Source of the DNA: Posidonia oceanica
Lineage: Eukaryota > Streptophyta > Magnoliopsida > Alismatales > Posidoniaceae
Direction: 5' to 3'
NCBI GenBank assembly: GCA_037176725.1
Contig: JAZBRS010000029.1
Coordinates: 40,992,001-41,056,000, forward strand
Length of the DNA: 64,000 nt
Shown here: positions 35,900 through 47,204 of the stretch, piece after piece
Position numbering within the stretch: position 1 is the stretch's first letter
Layout of the letters: every line of letters begins with the position of its first letter
Program-made: the position numbers and the translations under genes
Notes under the pieces: generated by a model
The model's database searches: none
Told to the model about the DNA's origin: nothing
The model's input: only the letters and a program-made list of their open reading frames with translations

Positions 35900-37074
35900 A
35901 GAGAACTCTGACGTGTCTAGCGTCAAAGTATGTATTAGGGGCGGGACAGTTGTACAAGAGATCATACAATCAGATGCTCCTGCGCTGCCTGAACAAATCA
36001 GAGGTTGATGCGCTGATGCTTCAAGTGCATGCGGGGACCTGCGGCCTGCACATGAATGGCGTTCTCCTAGCCAAGAAGATAATGCTGCAAGGATACTACT
36101 GGCTAACTATGGAGGCAGACTGCTGCCGATTTGTACGCAGATGCCACAACTGCCAGGTGCATGGCAACTTTATTCGGGCGCCCCTTCAAGAACTGCACAG
36201 CATGTCGTCGCCGTGGCCCTTCTCCACCTGGGGGATTGATGTCATTGGCGCCATCCACCCTCCAGCTTCTAATGGTCATCGTTACATTCTGGTAGCGATT
36301 GATTACTTCACTAAGTGGGTGGAAGCGACCTCCTACAAAACAGTGACTGCCGTGGCTACAGAAAAGTTCATCAGAAATAATATCATAGCTCGGTACGGGG
36401 TCCCACATGCAATTATATCTGAAAATGGCACAAATTTCATTGCTAAGAGGATCGAAGACTATCTGCAGAGCTTCAGTATCAAACATCATAGATCCTCGCC
36501 TTACCGACCGTAGATGAACGGTGCAGTGGAGTCTGCCAACAAAAATCTAATCAAAATCCTGAAGAAGATGGCGGAAACTCATAAAGACTGGCACGACAAG
36601 CTTCCTTACGCACTCTGGGTGTATAGGACATCTGTTCGCACTTCAACAAGCACCACCCCATACTCTCTAGTGTATGGCATGGAGGCAGTGCTGCCCATCG
36701 AGGTAGAGATCCCCTCACTGCGAATCCTACGCGAAGCTGAGTTGGATGAAGCAGAATGGATCGAAGACCGCTGCGTCCAACTGAATCTGATTGACGAGCA
36801 CAGGCTGCAAGCTATGCATAATGCTCACTGCTACCAAAAGAGAATGGCCAGGTCTTACTTGAAGAAAGTTCAGCCAAGAGGATTCCAGACAGGGGACCAT
36901 GTTCTGCGTGCCATTCACTTGCCTAATGGTCGAGGGAAATTCCGACCTAACTAGCGTGGCCCCTTTGTGGTCAAACATGTCTTTTCGGGCGGTGCTGTAA
37001 CTCTTGAGGATATGGATCAAGTCGAGCAGTCTGAGCCCGTCAACCTCTGCTACCTCAAGAAGTACTATCAGTAG
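35900..37074 (+). pseudogene. Element B integrase
   Basis: Would insert the DNA copy. The HHCC zinc domain has H242 and H249 (VHAGTCGLH) and C280/C283 (RRCHNC) of the ORF from 35305. In the catalytic core the first Asp is D312 (TWGIDVIG), the second is Glu, E373 (IISENGTNF), where D keeps Asp (IISDNGKNF), and the third, Glu, follows the in-frame TAG at 36511 (MNGAVESANKNL). The C-terminal part has the conserved PYSLVYGMEAVLPIEVEIPS and ends DMDQVEQSEPVNLCYLKKYYQ with TAG 37072-37074. Another TAG at 36952 replaces Trp (FRPNWHGPF in D). No chromodomain seen. Confidence 0.9.
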
Positions 37075-38572
37075 GCGAAGGCGGCCCCGCTGCAGATACT
37101 CTTCTCCCACCTATACACTTACATTCTCGCTCCTTACATTCTCATCCTACCTGCATCTTCTATCTTGTCTCTTACTTTTGTTCTTGAACATCCGCTTATG
37201 CTTCCTCTATCCTACTCTCGCATCATCTCTCTTTTCAAATCATCATCGTCATCCTCTCAAAACATGCATCATCTCTTTTCAAATCATCATCGTCATCCCT
37301 TCAAATCATACATTGCATCTTCTGCCCGGTGATGAAAACCGGAAGTGCTTGCCAGCTCTGGAAAGAGTCCACCCTGCCTCACCTGGCACTACTTAGATGC
37401 CTTAGCTAGTAAGGGAGCCACCATCAATCAGGACAGGCGAACTGCCTAAACTCGTAAGGACATACACCTCTGAGGGAGAAAAAATGCAAGGGTGTGAGTT
37501 TGAAAAAAGTGAGAATAGACATCTAGGCTTGGACGCGTCCAAGGAACAGAAGACGAAGATAGAAGCCAGCCCTAGAGATAGGGGTGTGCAGTCCAACCTT
37601 GCTCCTTCTACCCATCACATAGCTGACCCAAAGCCCACATCCATTACAACCCAAACACCCTTCTTTTTACCTCCAAAATGGGGATAGCAAAAGCCTAAAA
37701 AAAAAAAAAGAGAAAAAGAGAAATCAAGTGAGCAAATAAAAACAAAAAAAAGAAGAGAAAAAGCAAGCAAAAAAAAAAGAAAAAAAGAAAGAGAAGAAAA
37801 GGGTTAGACAAGGATCAACCCGAAAATACAGGCAATACCATCCCCCGCACTTTACAAGAGACCCAAGGGTGTAAGCCGAAAAAGGTCCACCACCCCTCTC
37901 TAAAAGCAAACACTTACCATCTCCTAGCTAAGGGCAGAGAAAGACTGCATACCCATGAGGGAGAAAACAAAAAGAGAGCAGAAAGAGTAGGTGTGGGTCC
38001 TGAGAGTTCGGCAAGTAGCCTGTCTTCACCACACCACCACCTGTATACTGCCAACACCCATTTCGGAGTGCCACCAGCAAACTAAGAGTCCAAGTAGGGC
38101 CCAGTGAGTCAGGGACCACTCTCTTCCTCTGCAGCAAGCACCAAAGCACTCCGTATGCTGAGGGCACCAAAGCATACTAATCATCTCTTAAGCATATCAA
38201 CCTGCATCACGCATACATGTATCCCCAATCATCCCTTCCTTCTTTTCAATCATTCTGCTCTGCAACTCGCTTCGACTCTGAGACAGTACTTCTTACCAAG
38301 CACATGTTGACGCTGCTCAGGCTGCACTGGTCCAGATCTCCTGCCAGTCCTTGCCCCCGTGTCCACAATACTGCTACAGATTTCCTTTGCTTATCTGTGC
38401 TTAACTGCTCTGTTCTGATATTAACTGTTGAATACATATTGAACTGCTTTATCAGCCTCAGATTCTGCTCTCTGTTAAAGATTATATGCCTGTGTGATCT
38501 GACTGTCTGCAGTATTAATAACAGGTACCTTCAAGCTCTGCAGCATCTGCCTGTACCCCTACGGCCTGCGCC
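37075..38572 (+). other. Element B spacer after integrase
   Basis: No supported gene. Pyrimidine-rich 37095-37320 with tandem CATCTCTTTTCAAATCATCA units; a conserved block at 37325-37440 (GATGAAAACCGGAAGTGCTT, GGAAAGAGT, TACTTAGATGCC, AAGGGAGCCACCATC) that also occurs in D (minus strand, 55060-55175); an A-rich tract 37690-37800, with a T-rich counterpart on the plus strand in D (54890-54980); then mixed sequence up to the next ORF. Confidence 0.65.
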
Positions 38573-39775
38573 ATGGGATATCCAACTCTTGAAACCCCAG
38601 TACACTGTTCTGAAGCCCTGCGGGGCTGGGTTGGCAAGCTTACCCAGGAAGACTGCAAGAAGCTATGCCTCTGGTGCATACCCACAAAACTGCTGAAGGC
38701 GGCTGATGTCGAAGTAAGCTGTCACCTTCTATGCACTACCGCAAGATTCTGGAAGCCAGCGCACCATGTCTTCCGCTTCGGAAGAACTGAACTGACACCT
38801 ACTCTGGAAGAGGTGCGCCGCATCTGTGGCTTCTCCCAGCTAATGGGACCGCCCATTTTCATGAGGCGCGACAAGTACATAGCGGTCCTCTGCAAGCTAT
38901 CTGGGCTATCTACTGACCGGTGCCAGCAAAGACTGATCTGCACCAGCGGCCCCACGCCCATGCTGCGCTTACACTACTTTGATGAGATCATAGACAAGTG
39001 CACTGAACTCGGGGATGATCTGTGGCTTCGGGGATTTGTCACCCGATTTCTGGGAGAGCTGATCTTCACTCATGGCTAGATGACAGTCGCGATAGAAATT
39101 GTTGAAATCGCACTTCCTGTGGTGACTAGGCAGATCGACCTGGCACCAGTCGTCTTGGCTAAAACTTACTGCGGACTGGACTGCATCTCCCACCGTTGCC
39201 GCCACTTCCACGGCTGCGGAGTGCTAGTACAGATCTGGCTGGCCGCACACCTTGAACTAAACTTGCTGCACCCCCGGGGCCACATCATTGAAACATACTG
39301 CAATAGCGGCCACGCCAAGACAATCAAAAAGGTCCCCGAAGAATACAAGAAGCTATCTGAGCTAACGGACGACACCGTCACGTGGCGCATCATCCCATCT
39401 GCGGTCGAGCCTTTTACTATCTTCTTTGATACCCGCGATGCGCGACTCGTGGTGCTACCTGGATTCACCAGAGGCCTGGAGTATCACCCCATCTGGGTCA
39501 TGCAGCAGTTCGGCCTCCAGCAGGGCGCCTTCATAGACAGCACAGTCCCAAGGCTCCTTCAAGCATATCCTTATGGGACAACATCTGCTACAACCAAACT
39601 GGTTGATCTCATGCAGCATGGAGTGCGGTCTACTGACCTCGCATCTACACAAGGCTCGGGATGTACTCCCGAATATCTGACGAAGGTACAAGCATTCTGG
39701 CCTATCAGTGAGATACCTCCTAGCGCTCTGCAGTTCCTTGATTCCAGAATGGCAAAGAAAGCCCAGACCAATTAG
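38573..39775 (+). pseudogene. Extra ORF of element B: plant mobile domain/DUF7745-like protein, one stop
   Basis: One frame of 400 codons, ATG 38573 to TAG 39773, broken by a single TAG at 39077 that one C-to-T change in CAG would make. Segments resembling plant mobile domain (aminotransferase-like) or DUF7745 proteins: FRFGRTELTPTLEEVRRICG (residues 67-86), HRCRHFHGCGVLVQIWLAAH (39200-39260), and a late YHPIWVMQQFGLQQG segment (39480-39530). Family assignment is by recalled motif shape, not by search. The function of these proteins in transposons is unknown; host members act in silencing and development. It is in sense orientation 1.5 kb after integrase and before the repeat arrays. Neither A nor D has it, so it looks acquired. 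Confidence 0.65.
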
Positions 39776-40052
39776 AGCGTCCATGTAACTGCCAGTCTAT
39801 CTCCTGCTGTAAACTTTTGGCCTGTCACAGGCATGTAATCAAGTTCAATCAATACAAAGGCATTCTGAGCCATCTGTTTGCATTTCAAATCTACTACAAG
39901 TGCATGCATGATCATATCAATCATATCTGCAGGGCCCCTGGCCAGACTTGCTGCCAAACACCGCAGGAAAGTCCTCCTCAATCAACCCAACTGCTGACCC
40001 ATGACATCTGAACAAGCAAAGCTGCCGGGCACCGTCATCTGGATCTTCATCA
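39776..40052 (+). other. Spacer between extra ORF and repeats
   Basis: About 280 bp, AT-leaning, non-coding; nothing recognisable. Confidence 0.6.
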
Positions 40053-40340
40053 GTGGGCTGGCACCCCTAACTGCCTAGCGATAGGTCCGTCAACCTATCA
40101 TCCTTGGCTGACACCCCCAACTGCCCAGCGATAGGTCCATCAACTTGTCATCATCTTTGGATTGGTACCCCAAACTACTCGTCTGGCAAACGCGACAGTT
40201 TTGTCTTCATCCTCTGCTTTTGATGCCAAGGACGCACTGGCCAACCCCTGGTATCATCCTGATACCAGGGGCATCTTTTGATCGCCCCTTGGTATCACTC
40301 CCCTCTCTTTCCCCCATGACATTCTTGGTATCATGGGATG
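40053..40340 (+). repeat. Element B two-hairpin units
   Basis: Three to four units of the A type: GGCTGGCACCCCTAACTGC then GATAGG-TCCGTCAA-CCTATC (40080-40099), a second variant at about 40110-40150 and a third near 40160. The strongest stem is CCCCTGGTATCA / TGATACCAGGGG (40245-40256 and 40260-40271), a perfect 12-bp stem with a 3-base loop. Confidence 0.8.
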
Positions 40341-40364
40341 ATTCGCCCTTATGAAACCCATTCA

Positions 40365-41065
40365 TTTGCCGACTGATAAGTCCGATATCTTATCATCTCT
40401 TTCCCTTTGCCGGCCGATAAGTCCGATATCTTATCACTCTATTCTTTTATTCAATTACCGACCGATAAGTCCGATATCTTATCATCTCTCTCCCTTTGCC
40501 GGTCGATAAGTCCGATATCTTATCATTCTATTCTTTTATTCATTTGCCAGCCGATAAGTCCGATATCTTATCATCTCTCTTCCTTTGTCAACTGATAAGT
40601 CCGATATCTTATCATTCCTTCATCTCCTCTTTGCCGGCCGATAAGTCCGATATCTTATCATTCTATTCTTTTATTCATTTGTCGGCCGATAAGTTCGATA
40701 TCTTATCATCTCTCTCCCTTTGCCGGCCGATAAGTCTGATATCTTATCATTCCTTCATCCCCTCTTTACCGGCTGATAAGTCCGATATCTTATCATTCCT
40801 TCATCCCCTCTTTGCCGACCGATAAGTCCGATATCTTATCATTCTATTCTTTTATTCATTTACCGGCCGATAAGTCCGATATCTTATCATCTCTTTCCCA
40901 TTGCTGGCCGATAAGTCCAATATATTATCATTCCTTCATCCCCTCTTTGCCGGCCGATAAGTCCGATATCTTATCACTCTATTCTTTTATTCATTTACGG
41001 GCTGATAAGTCCGATATCTTATCACCCATTTCCCTTTGCCGACCAATAAGTTCGATATCTTATCA
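40365..41065 (+). repeat. Array of 16 GATAAG...CTTATC hairpin units in B
   Basis: Sixteen copies of GATAAGTCCGATATCTTATC at 40- to 50-bp spacing, each usually preceded by CCGGCC or CCGACC and followed by pyrimidine-rich filler (ATTCTATTCTTTTATTCATT or ATCTCTCTCCCTTTG). The core forms a 6-bp stem GATAAG/CTTATC. A few copies are mutated (TTCG for TCCG; one ATATTATC at about 40920). Confidence 0.92.
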
Positions 41066-41077
41066 ATCCTTTTCTTC

Positions 41078-41235
41078 TCAATCTTTCAATCAATCAATCA
41101 CTCTTTTTCTTATCAAACTTTCAATCATCAATCACTCTTTTTCTTATTAATCAATCAATCCCTCTTTTTCTTATCAATCATCAATCAATCAATCCCTCTT
41201 TTTCTTATCAATCAATCAATCAATCACTGCTCTTT
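41078..41235 (+). repeat. Simple repeat (ATCA)n with CTTTTTCTTATC
   Basis: Runs of ATCAATCAATCA separated by CACTCTTTTTCTTATC or CCCTCTTTTTCTTATC, bridging the two hairpin arrays. Confidence 0.85.
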
Positions 41236-42240
41236 TCGGTTGATAGGATCATAAACTATCATCTTGGGCTGATGTCTTATCTAGCCCGCAGTTGTGTTAT
41301 ACAGCTGACATCCAGTAACTGTCCCTCGTAATTGCACTTTCCAGTTGATAGGACTGTAAACTATCATTCTCTGGCTGATGATCCAAAACTCATCCTTGGC
41401 TGATATCCAAAACTATCACTTGCAATTACGTTATACGGCTGATATCCAGTAACTATCCCTTGCAATTGCACTTTCCGGTTGATAAGCCCGTAAACTATCG
41501 CTCCCGGTTGATAGGCCCGTAAACTATCACTTCCGGTTGATAGGATCGTAAACTATCACTTGTAATTGCATTATATGGCTGATAACCAGTAACTATCCCT
41601 CATGATTGCACTTTCTGGTTGATAGGACCATAAACTATCGCTCCCGGTTGATAGGTCCGTAAACTATCGCTCCCGGTTGATAGGTCCGTAAACTATCGCT
41701 TTCGGTTGATAGGACCGTAAACTATCGCTGCGCCAATCATGTTATACGGCTGATATCTAGTAACTATCACTCGCAAATGCCCTTTCCGATTGATAGGACC
41801 GTAAACTATCGGTCCTGGTTGATAGGCCCGTAAACTATCGCTCCCGGTTGATAGACCCGTAAACTATCGCTTCCGGTTGATAGGACCGTAAATTATCATT
41901 CTCTGGCATTTGCGTTATACGGCTGATATCCAGTAACTATCACTCATGGATTGTGCTTCCGGTTGATAGGACCGTAAACTATCGCTCCCGGTTGATAGGC
42001 CCGTAAACTATCGCTCCCGGTTGATAGGCCCGTAAACTATCGCTTCCGGTTGATAGGACCGTAAACTATCCTGCACAATCATGTTTTATGGCTGATATCC
42101 AGTAACTATCACTCACAACTGCTTCCGATTGATAGGTCGTTAACTATCGCTCCCGGTTGATAGGTCCGAAAACTATCGCTCCCGGTTGATAGGTCCATAA
42201 ACTATCGCTTCCGGTTGATAGGACCGTAAACTATCCGGCC
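41225..42240 (+). repeat. Array of GATAG...CTATC hairpin units in B
   Basis: About 30-bp units TCCCGGTTGATAGG + CCCGTAAACTATCGC in groups of three to four, separated by GGCTGATATCCAGTAACTATC units (hairpin GATA/TATC) and short ATTGCRTTATAC stretches. The stem is GATAG/CTATC with loop GACCGTAAA; both arms are shortened together relative to the preceding array. Confidence 0.92.
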
Positions 42241-42737
42241 AATAAGCCCGACACCTTATCACCCTCTTCGCGCGACTCTATCCCAGGAAGGCAAAGTCCC
42301 GCATCCCCTTGTGATAGGAGAGTCGGCCTCTCTCCCCTCGCACCCTTTTTCGCTAGCTTGCTCCCCAGGCGGGGACAAGCTGCACTTTTCTTTCTCACCT
42401 TGTCGCGTAAGTTTGGCCTGCCTGCCGGGTCTTTTCGCCACATCGTGTTTCTCTTTTGGCATTCTTCTTTCGCATCATCTTTGCAGTTTCCTTTTCTAGC
42501 ACTGCATACTAGTCCAGCATCAATATCATCTGCACGGCATCAGCATTCTCAACTGTACTAACTTTTGCACTAACATTTGCATTGCATTTGCATTGGCATG
42601 CATTGGCATGCATTGCATACATTGCATCTCATCCATCTGCACCTGCACTTTGCATTGCGGCAACGAGCTACGACTTTCGGTGCGTCTGCCGAATAAGTAA
42701 CTTACGCCAATAGCAATCTTCTACTCCCGTCGGTCAG
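42241..42737 (+). other. Element B sequence before the polypurine tract
   Basis: Non-coding. 42241-42480 is mixed sequence with no recognised content, 42540-42650 is GCATTGCATTTGC-rich, and 42659-42735 is the conserved block GGCAACGAGCTACGAC, GTGCGTCTGCCGAATAAGTA, CAATAGCAATCTTCTA shared with A and D. Confidence 0.6.
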
Positions 42738-42817
42738 ATGGGGTGTCTTGTCAACCCTGAGCCGCGGCCTCGCTTCGCTTGACCTCGCTCAGGGAGGGGC
42801 ATCTGTTGACACCCCAT
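42738..42817 (+). promoter_or_regulatory. Polypurine tract and predicted fold at B's 3' LTR junction
   Basis: The tract AGGGAGGGGC (42791-42800) then ATC precedes TGTTGACACC at 42804. Inner stem CCCTGAGC (42755-42762)/GCTCAGGG (42787-42794) overlaps the tract. Outer stem ATGGGGTGTC (42738-42747)/GACACCCCAT (42808-42817) joins the region to the first bases of the LTR. Confidence 0.8.
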
Positions 42818-45800
42818 TTTGACAGGCTTGATTAATTGGAATCTCTTGGTAGCTTCTGGATTCAAATCTAGGTCCAAACCTACACAATCCTTTCCATCTT
42901 TCTCTCCAAAACAAGCCCAAACTTAACCTAGAATTACACCCCTTTCCCAAGCCCAAAAAACTACCCAAAATCACAGGAAAACTCACCATTTCCAACTTAG
43001 CAAACCTACCCAAGAACCCTCAAAATTTCAAACCAAAACCACTCCCAAAAATCCTAAAAAACCTAGGTAAAACTACCCTTTTTCTACACCTCAAAAGCCT
43101 TCCAAAACTTTCCCAAAACTAAACCCAAACCCTAGGTCCAACACTAGAGACACTAGGCCACACACACCCCAAATTTCACCTCTTTTCAAAACTTCTAACC
43201 CCTCCATTTACCCAAATTATCCTTTTCTCTCTCCTAGATTATTCTTTTCTCTCTCCTCTCTCTCTCTCCTGATTATCCTCCTTCTTTTCACCCCCTTCTC
43301 TCCCTTCTTCTTGCCTGGCTGTGGGCCCCCCTTGTGCATCTATCTCTTTTGAATCTTATTTCTATTTTTATCTTACTTTTAGCATTTTCTTTGACTTTCA
43401 AAAAATTATTTTCTTTCAACTCTTCCTTTTCCTCTATACCTTCTTCGTTTCTCCTTTTCCTTCTTCCTTTTCCTTTTCTTTTCCTTTCTCTTACTAAATC
43501 CCTAAAAAATCTTTAAAAACCTTTAAAAACTCTAAAACAAAAGGAAAACAAACCAAAACCCTAAAATAAATAATTAAAAACATTAAACAAACAATTAAAA
43601 ACCAAAACCTAACTAAATCAAGCTAAAATGGAAAACTAAGAATGCAACTTAAAAATGCAAAACAAACAAAAAGAAAATACTGTAAAATCAAGGAAAAAAC
43701 CAAAATGTAACCAAAACAAGCCAAAGTAAAAATCCTATTAAAAATAATCAAAAAACAAATCCTAAGAAGAAAGAAAACAATTAAGAAAACATTAAGACAA
43801 CTACTTAAGAAAAAGAGAAACTTAACAATCCTAAAAAGAAACAATTTGAAAACTTAATTAAAAAAATAAAAACAAACAATTAAAAATATAAAAACACTTA
43901 ATCAAAAACTTAACAAGAAAACTTAACTATAAAATATTAAAAGAACTTAACAAACAAAAATAAAAAACAAATCAAAGAAGACTTAAGAAAAAAGGCTAAA
44001 ATCAAAAATCTAAAACTCACCCTAATTAATTTTAAAAAAAACTTTAAAAAATCCTAATTAACATCCCAAGTATTTAACAAGAAAAACATAATTAAAAAAC
44101 AACTTAAAAGACTTAACAAACATTTAAACAAAATCAAAAACAAATCAAAAACAAAGAAAACCCTAAAAACCCTAATCAAAGCTAAAACTTTTCTTAATTA
44201 ACTAATTAAAAAACAACCATTAAAAAACTTAACCAAAGTCCTAACTTAAAGCACAACTATTCTAAAAACTTTTCTATTTTTATTTTATTTTTATCTTTTT
44301 TATTTCTTTCTTCTTTCCCCTCTTCTTTTCCCTTTCTTCCGTTCTTCCCTTCTTTCTATTTTTTCTATCTTTTTTCTTGGGCCCAGTCCGGCCCATTCCC
44401 CTCCTTCCTTCTACCTTCCTTTTTTTTCTTTTTTTTATTCGCACCAGAGCCCCAAACAGCTCTCAAACTTCTCCCAATTCATCCCCCAAATTCACCCAAA
44501 CATCCAGCACTTCAGCCCCTCCATTCCACGACCAAACCACCTCTGAATCTCTCTCCATCACCCTGAAAACAAAGCAGAACCCAACACCCCCTCCTCTCAA
44601 AATTCCGAGCACACCAGACCACCAAATCCTCCCAAACTTCTCCCAACAAACCACCAGAACACTACTTTCTAAACCCCCCAGAGCCTTGGCCATCTCCTCC
44701 CCCATAGACCAAATCCCTCACAACAAACACTTAGCACATTTTCTGCCAGAAAATCAATCCACGACCTATCTTCCCCTCCAGGCCTCCACTAGTCCTCCTA
44801 AGCATCCATTCACACTCACGGATCCTCCAGAAGCTCGCCGGTACCCTCCAATCGATCCGGAGAGTAGCGGACACCTCCCCCCATCTCCGGCAGCCTCTAC
44901 CGAACCCACAGAAGCAAAATCTTCCTACGGGCCGCGAAGCTTCGCTCCGGACGTCCAGAAAGCATCGGAGCACATCACTGAGTGGATCCCAGCACTCCCG
45001 AGCCGTCGACAGCACCTGCAATCTCCGGAGACCTCCGCCGGCGATCACTGAAGTAGCTAACGTCGGGGGGACACTTCAGCCCGCGAACAGGTACCACTCT
45101 TCCCTTGTAGTCTAGTTTTTCTCCTCTTGTGCTTTTCCGCCTTTTAGTTTAGTGTTTCCTCCCCTCTTCCGCCGAGTCGTCGCCGCCGTCATCTCGTCTT
45201 CTCCGGCGAGCTCCGCGACTGGAATCGCCGCTCCGCAAGTAGAACTGGCTTCCAGGGATCGCCTGAGCTCCGCACCGACTCTAGGATCACTCCAGTGGCT
45301 TCAGAATGCCACAACGACGCGCCGATCGCCTGCTTCACCTCCGAGCAGGTCTGTAGAGCTCCGTCCAGCTCTCCGGCCTGCTCCAGGCAGCACCAAGCCG
45401 CGCCGACGCCTCCCAAATCTCCGTCAGCCTCCGGTGAACATCGCCGACCCTTCCGCACGTCCCCAACAGCCCCCCTCCGCCAGTCATGGCCACTAGTAGC
45501 TTCTGCTACAATGCCATGGCCGCTGGTTTTTCTACTGTTCATTTATTTTCCTTTGCTTAGCTAATTTGCCACTAAATTGCATTTTCAGCTCCTGCTTTTA
45601 TTTTATTACATTCTAATCCTGCCTCTGTTTAATATTCATTTAATTCTGAATTTAAATCTTATTAAATTGCATGAAAAACTTAAAAAACTGTCTAATTGCA
45701 TGTTGGTCCTTCTACTGTGTTTTCTATTAATGTTTATTTTAGTTCAGGCCCTCTGGTTTTTCATTTTTGCATGTTAGTCCTTCAATCAATAATCTGATTT

Positions 45801-46738
45801 AATGCTTATATTTTACCTTAGTAAATTGCATTTTTAAACCCTGTTGTTTTCCTCATTTGCACTTTAGTCCTCTGTTCTGTTAACTTATGCATTTATTTTT
45901 CAATTTTTCTTACTACATTACATTATTTCCCCCATGCATTTTAATTTTCGCATATAGGTCCTCCATGTCATGCACAGCATCTGTTTTTTTTTTCTTTTAC
46001 TTTATTAAATTGCATTTTAGACCCTGCATGTTTTAAAATTGCACATAGGTCCTCTACATGTTATAAAACTCATTTAAATGCATATTTTTGCTTAAAAAAT
46101 TACATTTTAGACCCTGCATATTTAAAAATTGCATATATGTCCTCTGTTTGCATTCTCAGACCATTTAAGACCACTGTTTTGCTTACAAAATTGCATTTCA
46201 ACCCTTGCATGTTTCAAAATTGTATGTTAATCCCCTATATGATTTCAAAACTTATCCTAATGCATGTTTACCTTGTAAAATTACATTTTGAACCCTGCAT
46301 TTTGCAAAATTGCACTCAGACCCTCCAGTTTTCAAAAACCTTGCATAAAAGCCCCCTAACTTTTCAAAATCTTTGCATTTAGACCCCCACTTTTTCAAAA
46401 ATTGCATATAAGTTCCCAAGTTTTCTGAAAAATCATCCTTAAGCCTTTTCTTGCATTTCTACATACATTGCACTCATGCATCTTTGCATTTGGCATTCTT
46501 GCACACACTTAAGCATTCTTAGCTCCCATTTACATGGGAGGACCTGTTTTGCACACCCCTAGGACCTCTTGTACACCTAGATCCCTTCTTCTCCCCTGTT
46601 CTGACCCCTCTGCCTTGAAGCTGGGATATCTTCAGATCTGGCCATTGGATCTTCTCAACCAAGCTACCTGGACGACCCCGGCGGAGCGCTCTTCAGCATG
46701 GACCAAGCAGTTCTCAGATCAGACTTCAGATTTCCAAG

Positions 46739-47064
46739 GTAAGTCCTCCTGAACCCCTGCACAGCATTCATTTGCACACCATTTGCATTCCATGCATTGT
46801 TTTTGCTTTTCGATTTCTCGAGCATGTAGAATAGGACCTCCTCTTCTCATCTATCTACACTGTCTCCTCTTTTCGCGTACTCCTAGTGCTTTGTGTTGCG
46901 TTTCCCCTGGATTCACCACTAATTGCGACTTTCTTCTCCCTTTTCTACGATCTGATCGCATCGCGAGCTTTTGGCAGCGTGCGAGACACATCGTGGGACA
47001 CTTTGGTGGGAAACAGTCACAAAACAGTGGTAATCCCTCCATTTGCTTCTCTTCCCCTTTGTAG
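46739..47064 (+). other. Putative intron inside B 3' LTR
   Basis: TTTCCAAG|GTAAGT to CCCCTTTGTAG|GTC, again exactly 326 bp. Confidence 0.35.
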
Positions 47065-47204
47065 GTCTTCACACCTACTTTGCGCGGTCCTTAAACAATG
47101 TCTGTTCTCACACACACACTGTTTACCTCTCCTTTTGCTTCTCCTGTCCTTTCTCTTTGCATCTGCATCTGCATGGCTTTATCGATGTTTTATTTCGCTT
47201 GCTT

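Noticed and set aside
40365..41065. CRISPR-like array of regularly spaced palindromic repeats
   Set aside because: Plant retrotransposon context, the spacers are near-identical pyrimidine-rich filler, and no cas genes; it is a tandem repeat.
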